Source of the DNA: Deltaproteobacteria bacterium
Lineage (GTDB): Bacteria; Desulfobacterota; DSM-4660; Desulfatiglandales; HGW-15
Assembly: GCA_020342025.1 (NCBI GenBank)
Contig: CP070840.1
Coordinates: forward strand, 3,691,033 to 3,728,688
Direction: 5' to 3'
DNA length: 37,656 nt
Below are positions 24,000 through 32,065 of the stretch, piece by piece. A program made the position numbers and the translations under genes. Below the pieces are notes generated by a model, which saw nothing but the letters and a program-made list of their open reading frames with translations, searched no databases and was not told the origin of the DNA. Each line of letters opens with the position of its first letter. Position 1 is the stretch's first letter.

Positions 24000-26156
24000 A
24001 TGGCTCAATTTGCTTACTCTAACGTTCAGAAAGAGATGGAAGTTTACGGATATGATTCCGTCGTCAAGAGCCACTGTCGCATGTGCCACGGTGGGTGCGG
24101 CGTTTTGGTCTACACCAAGGACGGTAAGGTGGCCAAGATCGCTGGAGATCCTGGCTGCCCCATTAACCATGGGACGCTTTGCAGCAAGGGCATTGCATCC
24201 ACGCAACTGGCCTACCATCCGGATCGCTTGACTTACCCTGTTCGAAGAATCGGGCCGAAGACAAGTGGGAAATGGGAGCGCATCTCCTGGGATGAAGCCC
24301 TGGATACCATCGCAGAGAGGATACTGCATTACAAAGAGAAGTTTGGGGCTGAATCCGTTGTCATGGGTTATGGCACGGGAAGAGAAAATGACGGTGTGGT
24401 TTATCGTTTTGCCAATACCCTCGGTACCCCAAATGTTATTACGGCAGGCCATTTCTGCTATGGTCCCCGCATTGCCACCAGTATCATCACTTGCGGATCT
24501 AATCCGGTTGTGGATTATGAAAACCATCCCAAGTGTATCATGGTCTGGGGCAATAACATCGTCATCAGCAACCCTGATGAATACAAAGGGGAGGCCTTTT
24601 CCGTAAGCCTAGATAAGGGGGCAAAACTCATTGCCGTTGACCCGAGACTCACACGTATTGCTGCCCGCGCGGACGTCTGGCTTCAGCTGAGGCCAGGGAC
24701 AGATTCTGCACTCGCCCTCGGGATGCTCAATGTTATTGTGAATGAGGAACTCTACGACAAGGAGTTTGTGGAAAGCTATGTCCATGGATGGGAGCCCTTT
24801 GTGGAACGCGTCAATGCCTACCCGTTAGGTAAGGTGGAAGAGATCACCTGGGTCCCCAAAGAAAAAATCAGAGAAGCGGCCAGGTTGTTTGCCACCACCA
24901 AACCAGCGGCCATTCAATGGGGCGTTGCCATCGAACAGCAGATCAATTGTTCGGATAACAACAGGACCCTTATGGCCCTCATGGGCATTACGGGGAATAT
25001 CGATGTCCCTGGCGGACAGGTGTTGTTCCGGTCCCCCCGTGTCAGAAATATTGGTGAATTCGGGGCCCATCGGCTGCTCCCCAAAGAGCAGGCTGCAAAA
25101 CGCTTGGGCGGTGAGCGCTTCAGGCTTGCGAGTCACTTCGCCATTATGAACCCCAAGTGCGTCTGGGACGCCATTATTGAGGAAAAACCATATCCCGTAA
25201 AGATGCTCTTCTTCCTCGCGTCAAATCCTGTGACGACGCGGGGCAATGCAAAGGAGGTGTACCGGGCCCTTGAAAAGGTGGAGTTCATGGCCGTCGCTGA
25301 CTTTTTCATGACGCCGACCGCTGAATTGGCGGATATCGTCCTTCCGGCGGCCACATGGCTTGAGATGGATTATGTGGGGGATTTCTTGTTTCGACACGGA
25401 TACCTCTTGCCCCGACGAAAGGTGATTCAGGTGGGGGAATGCCGCTCCGACCATGAAATGCTCAATGACCTGGCCCACAGGGTGGGGATAGGAGACCACT
25501 GGTGGGAGACTTTTGAAGGCGGTCTGGATTATATCCTGGAACCCGCGGGAATCACTTGGCGAGACTTCAAAAAGATGGATTACCTGAGGGGCGAGGTCAC
25601 ATACCAGAAATACAAAGAGAAGGGATTTTCCACACCCACCAGAAAATTCGAGCTCTATTCAACCCGGCTTGAGGAATGGGGGTATGATCCCCTCCCTCAA
25701 TTTCGTGAACCCCCGGAAAGTCCCTATAGCACGCCGGAGCTGCACAGGGAATACCCCTACATCCTCATTACGGGTAGGAGACTTCCAGGCTTTTTCCACT
25801 CGGAGAATCGGCAGGTGCCCTGGTTGAGGGAACTTCATAGGGATCCAGTGGTCGAGATACATCCTGAAACGGCTACGAAAGAGGGCATCCACGAGGGGGA
25901 TTGGGTCGTCATAGCGTCGCCCCGCGGGAAAGTCAGACAGCGTGCGAAACTTTTTGCGGGCATGGACCCAAGAATTGTCAGCGCAGAACACGCTTGGTGG
26001 TTTCCGGAGATGAAGGATCCGGGGCATGGATGGGATGAGTCGAATATTAACGTCCTGACAGACAATACCTACGAAGGGTGCGATCCGGCCATGGGCGCCA
26101 CCCATGTGAGAACACTTCTGTGCAGCATATATCCTGAGAAAGAGAAGGAGGCCTGA
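24000..26156 (+). CDS. Molybdopterin (Mo/W-bis-MGD) oxidoreductase, catalytic subunit
   Basis: A 718-residue DMSO-reductase superfamily enzyme. The N-terminal 4Fe-4S site uses Cys26, Cys29, Cys33 and Cys61 (CRMCHGGC..LCSKG). Cys153 in GHFCYGPR sits where a cysteine ligates Mo or W in the PhsA/PsrA/acetylene-hydratase-like group. PYPVKMLFFLASNPVTT and FFMTPTAELADIVLPAATW are cofactor-domain motifs, and YILITGRRLPGFFHSENRQ opens the C-terminal MGD-binding domain. There is no twin-arginine signal, so it is cytosolic. By alignment from memory, the Asp after the second Fe-S Cys that is essential in acetylene hydratase is His30 here, which argues against that activity. It is followed after one base by a ferredoxin subunit gene. 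The substrate is unknown. Confidence 0.92.
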   Translation: MAQFAYSNVQKEMEVYGYDSVVKSHCRMCHGGCGVLVYTKDGKVAKIAGDPGCPINHGTLCSKGIASTQLAYHPDRLTYPVRRIGPKTSGKWERISWDEALDTIAERILHYKEKFGAESVVMGYGTGRENDGVVYRFANTLGTPNVITAGHFCYGPRIATSIITCGSNPVVDYENHPKCIMVWGNNIVISNPDEYKGEAFSVSLDKGAKLIAVDPRLTRIAARADVWLQLRPGTDSALALGMLNVIVNEELYDKEFVESYVHGWEPFVERVNAYPLGKVEEITWVPKEKIREAARLFATTKPAAIQWGVAIEQQINCSDNNRTLMALMGITGNIDVPGGQVLFRSPRVRNIGEFGAHRLLPKEQAAKRLGGERFRLASHFAIMNPKCVWDAIIEEKPYPVKMLFFLASNPVTTRGNAKEVYRALEKVEFMAVADFFMTPTAELADIVLPAATWLEMDYVGDFLFRHGYLLPRRKVIQVGECRSDHEMLNDLAHRVGIGDHWWETFEGGLDYILEPAGITWRDFKKMDYLRGEVTYQKYKEKGFSTPTRKFELYSTRLEEWGYDPLPQFREPPESPYSTPELHREYPYILITGRRLPGFFHSENRQVPWLRELHRDPVVEIHPETATKEGIHEGDWVVIASPRGKVRQRAKLFAGMDPRIVSAEHAWWFPEMKDPGHGWDESNINVLTDNTYEGCDPAMGATHVRTLLCSIYPEKEKEA

Positions 26157-26157
26157 T

Positions 26158-26652
26158 ATGGATAAATGTGTTTTAGTCATAGATCATGAATCATGCTGGG
26201 GATGCAAGACCTGTGAAGTAGCGTGCAAACAGGAGTTCAATGTTCCTGTTGGAATAAGGTTCATATATGTCTCTGAAGATGGACCCAAAGAGGTGGAGGG
26301 TAAACCGCATTTTATGTTTGAAGTGAACGTCTGCAGACACTGTGATGATCCCCCCTGCGTGGAAGCATGCTCAGAGGAGGCCATCGCGAAGAGAGAAGAT
26401 GGGATCGTGATCCTAGATGACGACAAATGCACGGGTTGTGAGGCGTGCCTAGAAGCATGTCCCTATAATGCCATCGACTTTGACGAGGAGAGGGGCATGG
26501 CGCAGAAATGCAATCTTTGCCATCAAAGGGTGGATAAAGGTCTCATTCCTGCGTGCGCGGACAACGTCTGCCTAGCCCATTGCATCTACTTCGGGGATCC
26601 GGATGAAATTGACAAAATGATCTCAGAAAAGAAAATAATAACCCCACGCTAA
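26158..26652 (+). CDS. Four-cluster 4Fe-4S ferredoxin subunit (DmsB/PhsB-like)
   Basis: A 164-residue protein with sixteen cluster cysteines in four groups: CWGCKTCEVAC, CRHCDDPPCVEAC, CTGCEACLEAC and CNLCHQRVDKGLIPAC followed by NVCLAHC. This is the electron-transfer subunit arrangement of DMSO-reductase family complexes. It has no signal peptide, matching a cytosolic catalytic partner. No NrfD/DmsC membrane subunit is present, so electrons probably pass to or from a soluble carrier. ATG 26158 is one base after the catalytic-subunit stop with an AGGAGG site inside the preceding gene, so the two are coupled. Confidence 0.93.
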   Translation: MDKCVLVIDHESCWGCKTCEVACKQEFNVPVGIRFIYVSEDGPKEVEGKPHFMFEVNVCRHCDDPPCVEACSEEAIAKREDGIVILDDDKCTGCEACLEACPYNAIDFDEERGMAQKCNLCHQRVDKGLIPACADNVCLAHCIYFGDPDEIDKMISEKKIITPR

Positions 26653-26680
26653 ACCCTTCCATGCCCTTAGGAGAAAGCCC

Positions 26681-27322
26681 ATGTTACAGGACTTGATTGA
26701 CGCTATGGTGGAGATGAAAGAGCAAGAGGCTCTTGAAATAGCAAAAGGACTGATCAGGAGTGGGGAAGATCCATTAAAGATACTGAGTTCCTGCTCAGAA
26801 GCAATGGAAACAGTGGGGAAGCGGTTCGAGACAGGGGAATACTTTCTTCCGCAACTTATTTTGGCAGGTGAAATGTTAAGACAGATTTCAGAAATGCTGA
26901 AACCGAAACTGAAAGACAAAAGGACTTCTGTGACTTCGGAACCTCGAGGCAGAGTCCTTATGGGCACGGTGAAAGGAGACATTCACGACATAGGGAAGGA
27001 TATCGTCACCTTTATGCTGGAAGTCAATGGTTTTCATGTTCTTGACCTTGGTATCGATGTACCACCCGCTAAGTTTGTCGATTCCATCAAAGACTTTCAA
27101 CCCCAAGTTGTTGGTATGAGTTGTCTTCTCACCCTTGCCTTCGAAACCATGAAAGAGACGGTTGAGGCCATTGAAAACGCAGGACTTCGCCATAAGGTCA
27201 AAATCATGGTGGGAGGAGGCCAAGTGAGTGAAATGGTCAGAGAGTATGCGAATGCCGATGCCTATGGAGAGGATGCCATTGCGGCTGTCCGGCTTGCGAA
27301 GAATTGGACGGGGGCAAAATAA
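26681..27322 (+). CDS. Corrinoid (B12-binding) methyl-carrier protein
   Basis: A 213-residue protein of the MtbC/MttC/MtaC type. Residues 1-85 are the helical cap domain. Residues about 91-210 form the cobalamin-binding Rossmann domain with the DxHxxG signature GDIHDIGKD (His102 is the lower axial cobalt ligand), followed by SCLLT and VGGGQVS in correct spacing. Such proteins shuttle a methyl group between a substrate-specific methyltransferase and a second methyltransferase. AGGAG lies eight bases before the ATG. It sits between the Fe-S subunit and a UroD-family gene in one operon. No reductive-activation protein (RACE-type) is in the window. Confidence 0.94.
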   Translation: MLQDLIDAMVEMKEQEALEIAKGLIRSGEDPLKILSSCSEAMETVGKRFETGEYFLPQLILAGEMLRQISEMLKPKLKDKRTSVTSEPRGRVLMGTVKGDIHDIGKDIVTFMLEVNGFHVLDLGIDVPPAKFVDSIKDFQPQVVGMSCLLTLAFETMKETVEAIENAGLRHKVKIMVGGGQVSEMVREYANADAYGEDAIAAVRLAKNWTGAK

Positions 27323-27323
27323 G

Positions 27324-28667
27324 ATGAAACAGAGATGGTTAGTGGCTGCTGAGGACGCGGATGAACGACAAGAGATGCAATTTGAGACCTGGCTCTCTGG
27401 GAGGGGCATTTCCTTTGCCAGCCCAGAGGCTGAGGGAGATTACAAAGACAGGATCTCCCTTCTAAAGGATGCCATTCAGTTGAAGGAGCCTCCCCCACGC
27501 GTGCCCATATGCCCTTCAGCGGGATTTTTCCCCATCGAGTACGCCGGAGTGACCATGTATGAAGCCATGTACAATTATGACGTCCTAACCCGGGCCTGGG
27601 TAAAGTATTGCCATGACTTTGCCCCAGACGGGTATAACGCCCCCACAAGCATCGTGCCTGGCCAGGTTCTGGATACCTTGGATTTCAAACTCTACCAATG
27701 GCCAGGACACGGTCTTTCCAAAGAACGGGAATATCAGTTTGTTGAGGGCGAATACATGAAAGCCGAAGAGTACCAGGATCTCATTGATGATCCGACCGGT
27801 TTTTTCTTGAATGTTTACTTTCCTCGCATCTTTGGGGCGCTGAAAGCCTTTGAAAAAATACCCCTTCTTCCACCTGTCCACGAAATCCCCCTCGTGCCCC
27901 CCGCAGTGAGGCCTTTCGGCACCGCAGAGATGCAGTCTGCACTGAAGTGTCTGACCGATGCAGGCAATGAGACGCTTAAATGGACGGAAGCCATCGGCCG
28001 CTTGAATGGGTCCATCATGGGAAATGGTTACCCGTCTTTCTCGGGTGGATTTACGAAGGCGCCCTTTGACGTGATAGGCGACAGTCTCAGGGGGACCAGG
28101 GGGATTATGCTGGATATGTTCAGATACCCAGAAGAACTGACGGAGGCGTGTGAGCGAATAACGCCCTTTATGATAAAACTTGGCGTGGCCTCCTGTATGG
28201 CTAATGGGCACATTATGCCCTTTATACCCCTTCATAAGGGAGCGGACGGCTTCATGTCGGACGAGCAGTTTCAGACCTTTTACTGGCCTACCCTCAGAAA
28301 ACTGATTATCGGGCTCATTGATGAAGGTATTGTTCCCCAGTTGTTTGCTGAAGGGGGCTACAATCAACGCCTTGAAGTCATTAGCGATATACCCAAGGGA
28401 AAAACCGTCTGGTGGTTCGATCGTACGGACATGGCTAAGGCCAAAGAAACTGTGGGCCAGGTGTCGTGTGTCGCAGGCAATGTGCCACTCGATGTACTCT
28501 GCACGGGAACGCCCGATGACGTGAAGGCCTATTGCAAGAAACTGATAGATATTGCAGGTAAAGAGGGTGGATTCATTTTATCTACTGGCGCGGGTATGCA
28601 GGGTTCAAAGACCGCTAATGTGAAGGCAATGATTGAGTTTTCGTTGGAGTATGGCATTTATAAGTGA
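27324..28667 (+). CDS. Uroporphyrinogen decarboxylase superfamily methyltransferase-like protein
   Basis: About 447 residues of the UroD/MtaA superfamily (TIM barrel), without the substrate-binding N-terminal motif of true HemE. Recognisable blocks are VPICPSAGFFPIEYAGVT, FDVIGDSLRGTRGIMLDM, VAGNVPLDVLCTGTPDDV and the terminal FILSTGAGMQGSKTANVKAM. In MtaA-type methylcobamide:CoM methyltransferases a His-x-Cys and a later Cys bind zinc; here those places read FAEGG (about residue 341) and GAGMQ (about 422), so the zinc site appears absent. With the adjacent corrinoid protein, methyl transfer is the likely role, but substrate and metal use are open. The frame is open from 27228 inside the corrinoid gene; ATG 27324, one base after that stop, is the true start. 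Confidence 0.85.
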   Translation: MKQRWLVAAEDADERQEMQFETWLSGRGISFASPEAEGDYKDRISLLKDAIQLKEPPPRVPICPSAGFFPIEYAGVTMYEAMYNYDVLTRAWVKYCHDFAPDGYNAPTSIVPGQVLDTLDFKLYQWPGHGLSKEREYQFVEGEYMKAEEYQDLIDDPTGFFLNVYFPRIFGALKAFEKIPLLPPVHEIPLVPPAVRPFGTAEMQSALKCLTDAGNETLKWTEAIGRLNGSIMGNGYPSFSGGFTKAPFDVIGDSLRGTRGIMLDMFRYPEELTEACERITPFMIKLGVASCMANGHIMPFIPLHKGADGFMSDEQFQTFYWPTLRKLIIGLIDEGIVPQLFAEGGYNQRLEVISDIPKGKTVWWFDRTDMAKAKETVGQVSCVAGNVPLDVLCTGTPDDVKAYCKKLIDIAGKEGGFILSTGAGMQGSKTANVKAMIEFSLEYGIYK

Positions 28668-28697
28668 TGCGCCCCATTCTGAAAAGAAGGAAGCATT

Positions 28698-29195
28698 TTG
28701 GCGGAAAAAGGAAAACCCATTATGGCAGGCAATGATATCCCTCCCTGTCTCATATACATCGACAAACAAGGGCGATGGTTCCATAAGGGCGTTGAAATGA
28801 TCCACCGGGAGATCATCCGACTCTTTTACCAGCATATGGAAATGGATTCCCAGGGGCGTTATATTATCAACTGGAGTGGAGATCGATGTTATGTGGAGGT
28901 TGAGGATACGCCATTCGTGGTCCGCCGCACCACATTCAAGCAAGGAGAGAAGGACAATTCTCGCTTTATCCTGTTTTTGAGTGATGATAGCCAGGAGGAT
29001 CTCTCTCCTGAGACGCTTTTCATAGGAGATCGTAATGTCCTATATTGCAGAGTCAAGAACCGAACCTTTCCTGCCCGCTTTGATCGGCCTGCCTATTACC
29101 AACTGGCTGAATACATCGAGGAAAAAAACAATTTGTATTTTCTCCCTCTTAATGGGGAAAACTACCGGCTTCTGGAAAAAGAAAGCCAGGTCTGA
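28698..29195 (+). CDS. DUF1285-like protein
   Basis: A 165-residue soluble protein resembling the DUF1285 family. The IYIDKQGRWFHKGVEMIHREIIRLFYQH block, a YIINW strand and YVEVEDTPFVV match the family layout of two small beta domains, followed by a Tyr-rich PAYYQLAEYIEEKNNLYFLP tail. Function is unknown. TTG 28698 has a GAAGGAAG-type site; ATG 28722 is the alternative. It lies 30 bp after the UroD-type gene on the same strand and may belong to that operon or be a passenger. It converges with ppiD. Confidence 0.72.
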   Translation: MAEKGKPIMAGNDIPPCLIYIDKQGRWFHKGVEMIHREIIRLFYQHMEMDSQGRYIINWSGDRCYVEVEDTPFVVRRTTFKQGEKDNSRFILFLSDDSQEDLSPETLFIGDRNVLYCRVKNRTFPARFDRPAYYQLAEYIEEKNNLYFLPLNGENYRLLEKESQV

Positions 29196-29206
29196 ATATG
29201 CTCAGG

Positions 29207-31108
29207 TCACGGACTGTTCACAGGTTGGACGATCTGTATTTCTGCCCGCCCTTTCAACTCCTCAAGCCAATCCCCAAAGATGACCTGATTTTTGGCACGC
29301 ATCAGTGATATGCGATAATTCTCTTTCTCTTCCTCATATTTTGCCATATCAACGCCTTTTCGACCCTCAAATTTGATGACAATAACACCTTTGTCAGTTT
29401 GAAAAACCCCCTCTGGATAGCTTCTGTTTTCATTGAGGCTAAAGGCTGCTTCTTGGAGTTCGGGGGCGTATCCGATCTGGGGAATGTAATCATTGCGGGT
29501 TAAGTACTCTGTTGTCTTTGGGGTAAGATTTCGCTCTTTGGCCAGTTGCTTCCAGTCCTTCCCCCCTTTTAGCTGGGCAAGATAGTCTTCCGCCGCTGAC
29601 TTTGCCTCAAGGGTTGCGAGATGGGAAGTAAAATTTTTCTTCACTTTCTCTTTCACGTCCTTCAATTCTGGTAAGTGGGATGTTTTTTTGTCAACAACCT
29701 GGATAATGTAGAACTTCCCTCCGAATTCAAGAACCTCACTCACATCATTCCTTTCAAAGGAGAAGATGGATTTTCGGAGTTTATCATCTCCTCCGATATC
29801 GGGGATGGTTTCATTTGAAGAGAAGTACCCACTCTGCTTTGTGGGCACTTTTTGTCTTTCAGCATACTGGTCAAGAACCACGTCATAGGGCATCTGGTCT
29901 ATCAGGGATAAGGCCTTTTCATGGGCCAGGTCCGTAGCCGCCATATTGGTCAGTGTTTTCTTAATTTCCTCGCGAACCTCGTCCAGGGTTCTTGCCCTTT
30001 CCTCTTTGACATCCTCCACCTTGATGATGTGATAACCGAACTGGGTCCTTACCAGTTCGCTTATCTCTCCTTTCTTCATCTTGAAGGCGGCCTCCTCAAA
30101 GGGTTTAACCATTCGCCCCTCGGAGAAATAACCAAGGTCTCCACCTTTTTGAGCGGTCGGCCCTTCGGAATATTTCTTTGCCAGTTTCGGAAAATCCTCA
30201 CCCTTACGCGCCTTTTCCAGGACCATTTTGGCCTTTTCTCTCACCTTTCTCTCCTCTTCCTCCGAGGCATTCCGGTCTACCTTTAACAAGATATGCCTAG
30301 CGCTAACCTCCTTTTCCTGTCTAAACATCTCTTTGTTTTCTTCATAATAATCTTTTATCTGTTTATCCGTTATGCTTACCCCACTCTTGAACATCTCCGG
30401 ATCCATGGTAATGTAGGATATCTTTATTTTCTCTGGCACACGGTACTCTTCCTTGTGTTCCTCAAAGTATGCCTCCATTGACTTTTGGTCATAAGTGACC
30501 GATTTTTCATAAGTTTTTGGCTGGAATTGGACAAAACTGATTTTCATTTTCTGGTTGGAGAAAGTATATTGATCCAAGACCTCCTGCTCAGTGACTGGCG
30601 AAAAGGTCATCAAAAACTGTCTCAATTTCCTTTGAAGCAAGTCCTGCGCTATACTCGCCTCAAAATCCTCTGGCTTCATACGGTTTTGACTTAAGAGCGC
30701 CCTGTACCTGCTCTCGTCAAAGCGGCCCCTGTACTGGAACGCAGGGTAGGCAAGGATTTCCTTCTGGATCTCCTGTTCCGTGATATCCAATCCTATCCTC
30801 TTGGCCTCCTGACTGACCAATTTTTGATTTATGAGGTTTTCCAAGGCCCTGTTTTTCAGATCAAATACCTCGATAAGGTTTTCACTCCAGGCGTTCTTAT
30901 AGTCTCTCTGAAGGGCCTCAAGGAGGCGCCGATAGGTCTTCTGATACTCCGTTCCGCTAATGGGTTCCCCGTTCACATAACCGATCTTCACCCCACCCCT
31001 CGAAGTGAAGGAGTAGCCAAAGTAGAAAATGAAGACCACTGCAATCATCCCTATCAAGAATTTGATGAGCCAAGACTTGGCATGCCTTCTCATTAAGCTC
31101 AGTACCAT
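29207..31108 (-). CDS. ppiD: PpiD-like membrane-anchored peptidyl-prolyl isomerase
   Basis: A 633-residue periplasmic chaperone with one N-terminal transmembrane anchor ([21 protein letters not shown]), a SurA_N-like helical region ([31 protein letters not shown]), a parvulin domain at about residues 265-365 ([35 protein letters not shown]), then a second degenerate parvulin-like and chaperone segment. Length and order match E. coli PpiD, which assists proteins leaving the Sec translocon. ATG 31108 has AGGAGGGG seven bases upstream. It is the third parvulin-type protein in this window. Confidence 0.92.
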   Translation of the reverse strand: MVLSLMRRHAKSWLIKFLIGMIAVVFIFYFGYSFTSRGGVKIGYVNGEPISGTEYQKTYRRLLEALQRDYKNAWSENLIEVFDLKNRALENLINQKLVSQEAKRIGLDITEQEIQKEILAYPAFQYRGRFDESRYRALLSQNRMKPEDFEASIAQDLLQRKLRQFLMTFSPVTEQEVLDQYTFSNQKMKISFVQFQPKTYEKSVTYDQKSMEAYFEEHKEEYRVPEKIKISYITMDPEMFKSGVSITDKQIKDYYEENKEMFRQEKEVSARHILLKVDRNASEEEERKVREKAKMVLEKARKGEDFPKLAKKYSEGPTAQKGGDLGYFSEGRMVKPFEEAAFKMKKGEISELVRTQFGYHIIKVEDVKEERARTLDEVREEIKKTLTNMAATDLAHEKALSLIDQMPYDVVLDQYAERQKVPTKQSGYFSSNETIPDIGGDDKLRKSIFSFERNDVSEVLEFGGKFYIIQVVDKKTSHLPELKDVKEKVKKNFTSHLATLEAKSAAEDYLAQLKGGKDWKQLAKERNLTPKTTEYLTRNDYIPQIGYAPELQEAAFSLNENRSYPEGVFQTDKGVIVIKFEGRKGVDMAKYEEEKENYRISLMRAKNQVIFGDWLEELKGRAEIQIVQPVNSP

Positions 31109-31363
31109 TCAGTTTCCCCTCCTGGAAGTGTAGATATACAAAATCCTCCTCTTAAATTAACGAAAATAAAAAGGAGGACACGCCATGAAATGACCATACC
31201 ACCTTGTTTGGCCCATTCATGCTCATAGCATGATAAGCCCCCACTGTCCATTGCAAATTATCAACAGCCTGTCAAAAGCCTATCTTCTCGCAAAGAATCC
31301 GGGGCTTAAAGAACCTGGCCTTGCTTAGGCCCCATAGGGGCCCTCAGGATGAGACCGTTGAAC

Positions 31364-31393
31364 TTGACACAAGCGTGCTTCCCTTCCTATATT
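31364..31393 (+). promoter_or_regulatory. Sigma-70-like promoter for the small Cys-rich gene
   Basis: TTGACA at 31364-31369 and TATATT at 31388-31393 are separated by 18 bp, about 100 bp upstream of ATG 31492. A GGCCCC-ATA-GGGGCC palindrome lies just upstream near 31328-31342. The remainder of the 31109-31491 gap holds no gene I can support. Confidence 0.6.
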
Positions 31394-31491
31394 AGGTCAT
31401 GAAAAAGAGGAATCCAGTCTTCCAATGCCTCTTACGTTAGGCCTTGGGTGGCAAGTCGCTAAAGCCGGTTCGGGAATGAAAGGAGAGCGCT

Positions 31492-31854
31492 ATGGAGACT
31501 CCAACAGCCAAAGAGGAATTGATACGGCAGTTGAAAACGCGGATGGGTGAGGTGGCTGAGCACCGTGCTGAGAGATGGTTAGGGGAACTGAATAAGATAA
31601 CCGGGCAATCCGCCAAGAAGCGATTGGCAAATAGGATGGACCACGTCCCCAAAGATTTGGCCGTTAAATGGCTGAAGGAGCTAGACGACAGGTTAGACTG
31701 GCTGGTTTATCGAAAGGATCATGAGGAATTCTGCTTTGGCGTAAGCCTCGGCGAGTGCGAGGATTGCAGGCCCGCTAGGGTTCATTTGGTCTGCCCCAAT
31801 TACGAATATTGTAAGGCAGAATCCGAGGCCGAGTGGCCTGAAAAGAAAACCTAG
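31492..31854 (+). CDS. Small protein with a cysteine-rich C-terminus, unknown function
   Basis: A 120-residue protein. Residues 1-75 are charged and probably helical (EELIRQLKTRMGEVAEHRAERWLGELNKI; VKWLKELDDRLDWLVYRK). The C-terminal 45 residues hold five cysteines (FCFGVSLGECEDC, HLVCPNYEYCK), suggesting a metal-binding knuckle. I do not recognise a family. AAGGAG lies six bases before ATG 31492. It has its own promoter-like sequence and a good intrinsic terminator, so it is probably a monocistronic expressed gene rather than a chance frame. Confidence 0.75.
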   Translation: METPTAKEELIRQLKTRMGEVAEHRAERWLGELNKITGQSAKKRLANRMDHVPKDLAVKWLKELDDRLDWLVYRKDHEEFCFGVSLGECEDCRPARVHLVCPNYEYCKAESEAEWPEKKT

Positions 31855-31953
31855 CCCCCTCACGATTCCCTTTCAAACGCAGTTTTTCCTGAACCATTTT
31901 TGTCCCATTATCTGCCTCTATCCCCCAGCCTTTTGTATCAAATGTTCCCGTGG

Positions 31954-31983
31954 TAGGGAATGATAGACTGTTCCCTATTTTTT
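31954..31983 (+). terminator. Intrinsic terminator after the small Cys-rich gene
   Basis: TAGGGAA (31954-31960) pairs with TTCCCTA (31971-31977) around a 10-nt loop and runs directly into TTTTTT, a textbook rho-independent terminator. Confidence 0.8.
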
Positions 31984-31993
31984 CCCTGGTTTT

Positions 31994-32023
31994 TTGACGC
32001 CAAATGGCCTTTCTTGATATGAT
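31994..32023 (+). promoter_or_regulatory. Sigma-70-like promoter for the NamZ-type gene
   Basis: TTGACG (31994-31999) and TATGAT (32018-32023) are separated by 18 bp, about 43 bp before the ATG at 32066 and immediately after the preceding terminator. Confidence 0.6.
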
Positions 32024-32065
32024 GGGATCCTTCCCATAAGGAACTTGACAAGGAGATGATTTCTA

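Noticed and set aside
24000..26156. Acetylene hydratase annotation for the Mo/W enzyme
   Set aside because: The Asp critical in acetylene hydratase is His30 here, and a tightly linked ferredoxin subunit points to redox chemistry.
27228..27323. Upstream extension of the UroD-type gene
   Set aside because: The extension lies inside the corrinoid gene and is Met/Arg-rich out-of-frame sequence. ATG 27324 fits the operon spacing.
27324..28667. HemE (true uroporphyrinogen decarboxylase)
   Set aside because: The N-terminal RPPVWxMRQAGR-like motif of HemE is missing, and the neighbour is a corrinoid protein, not heme genes.
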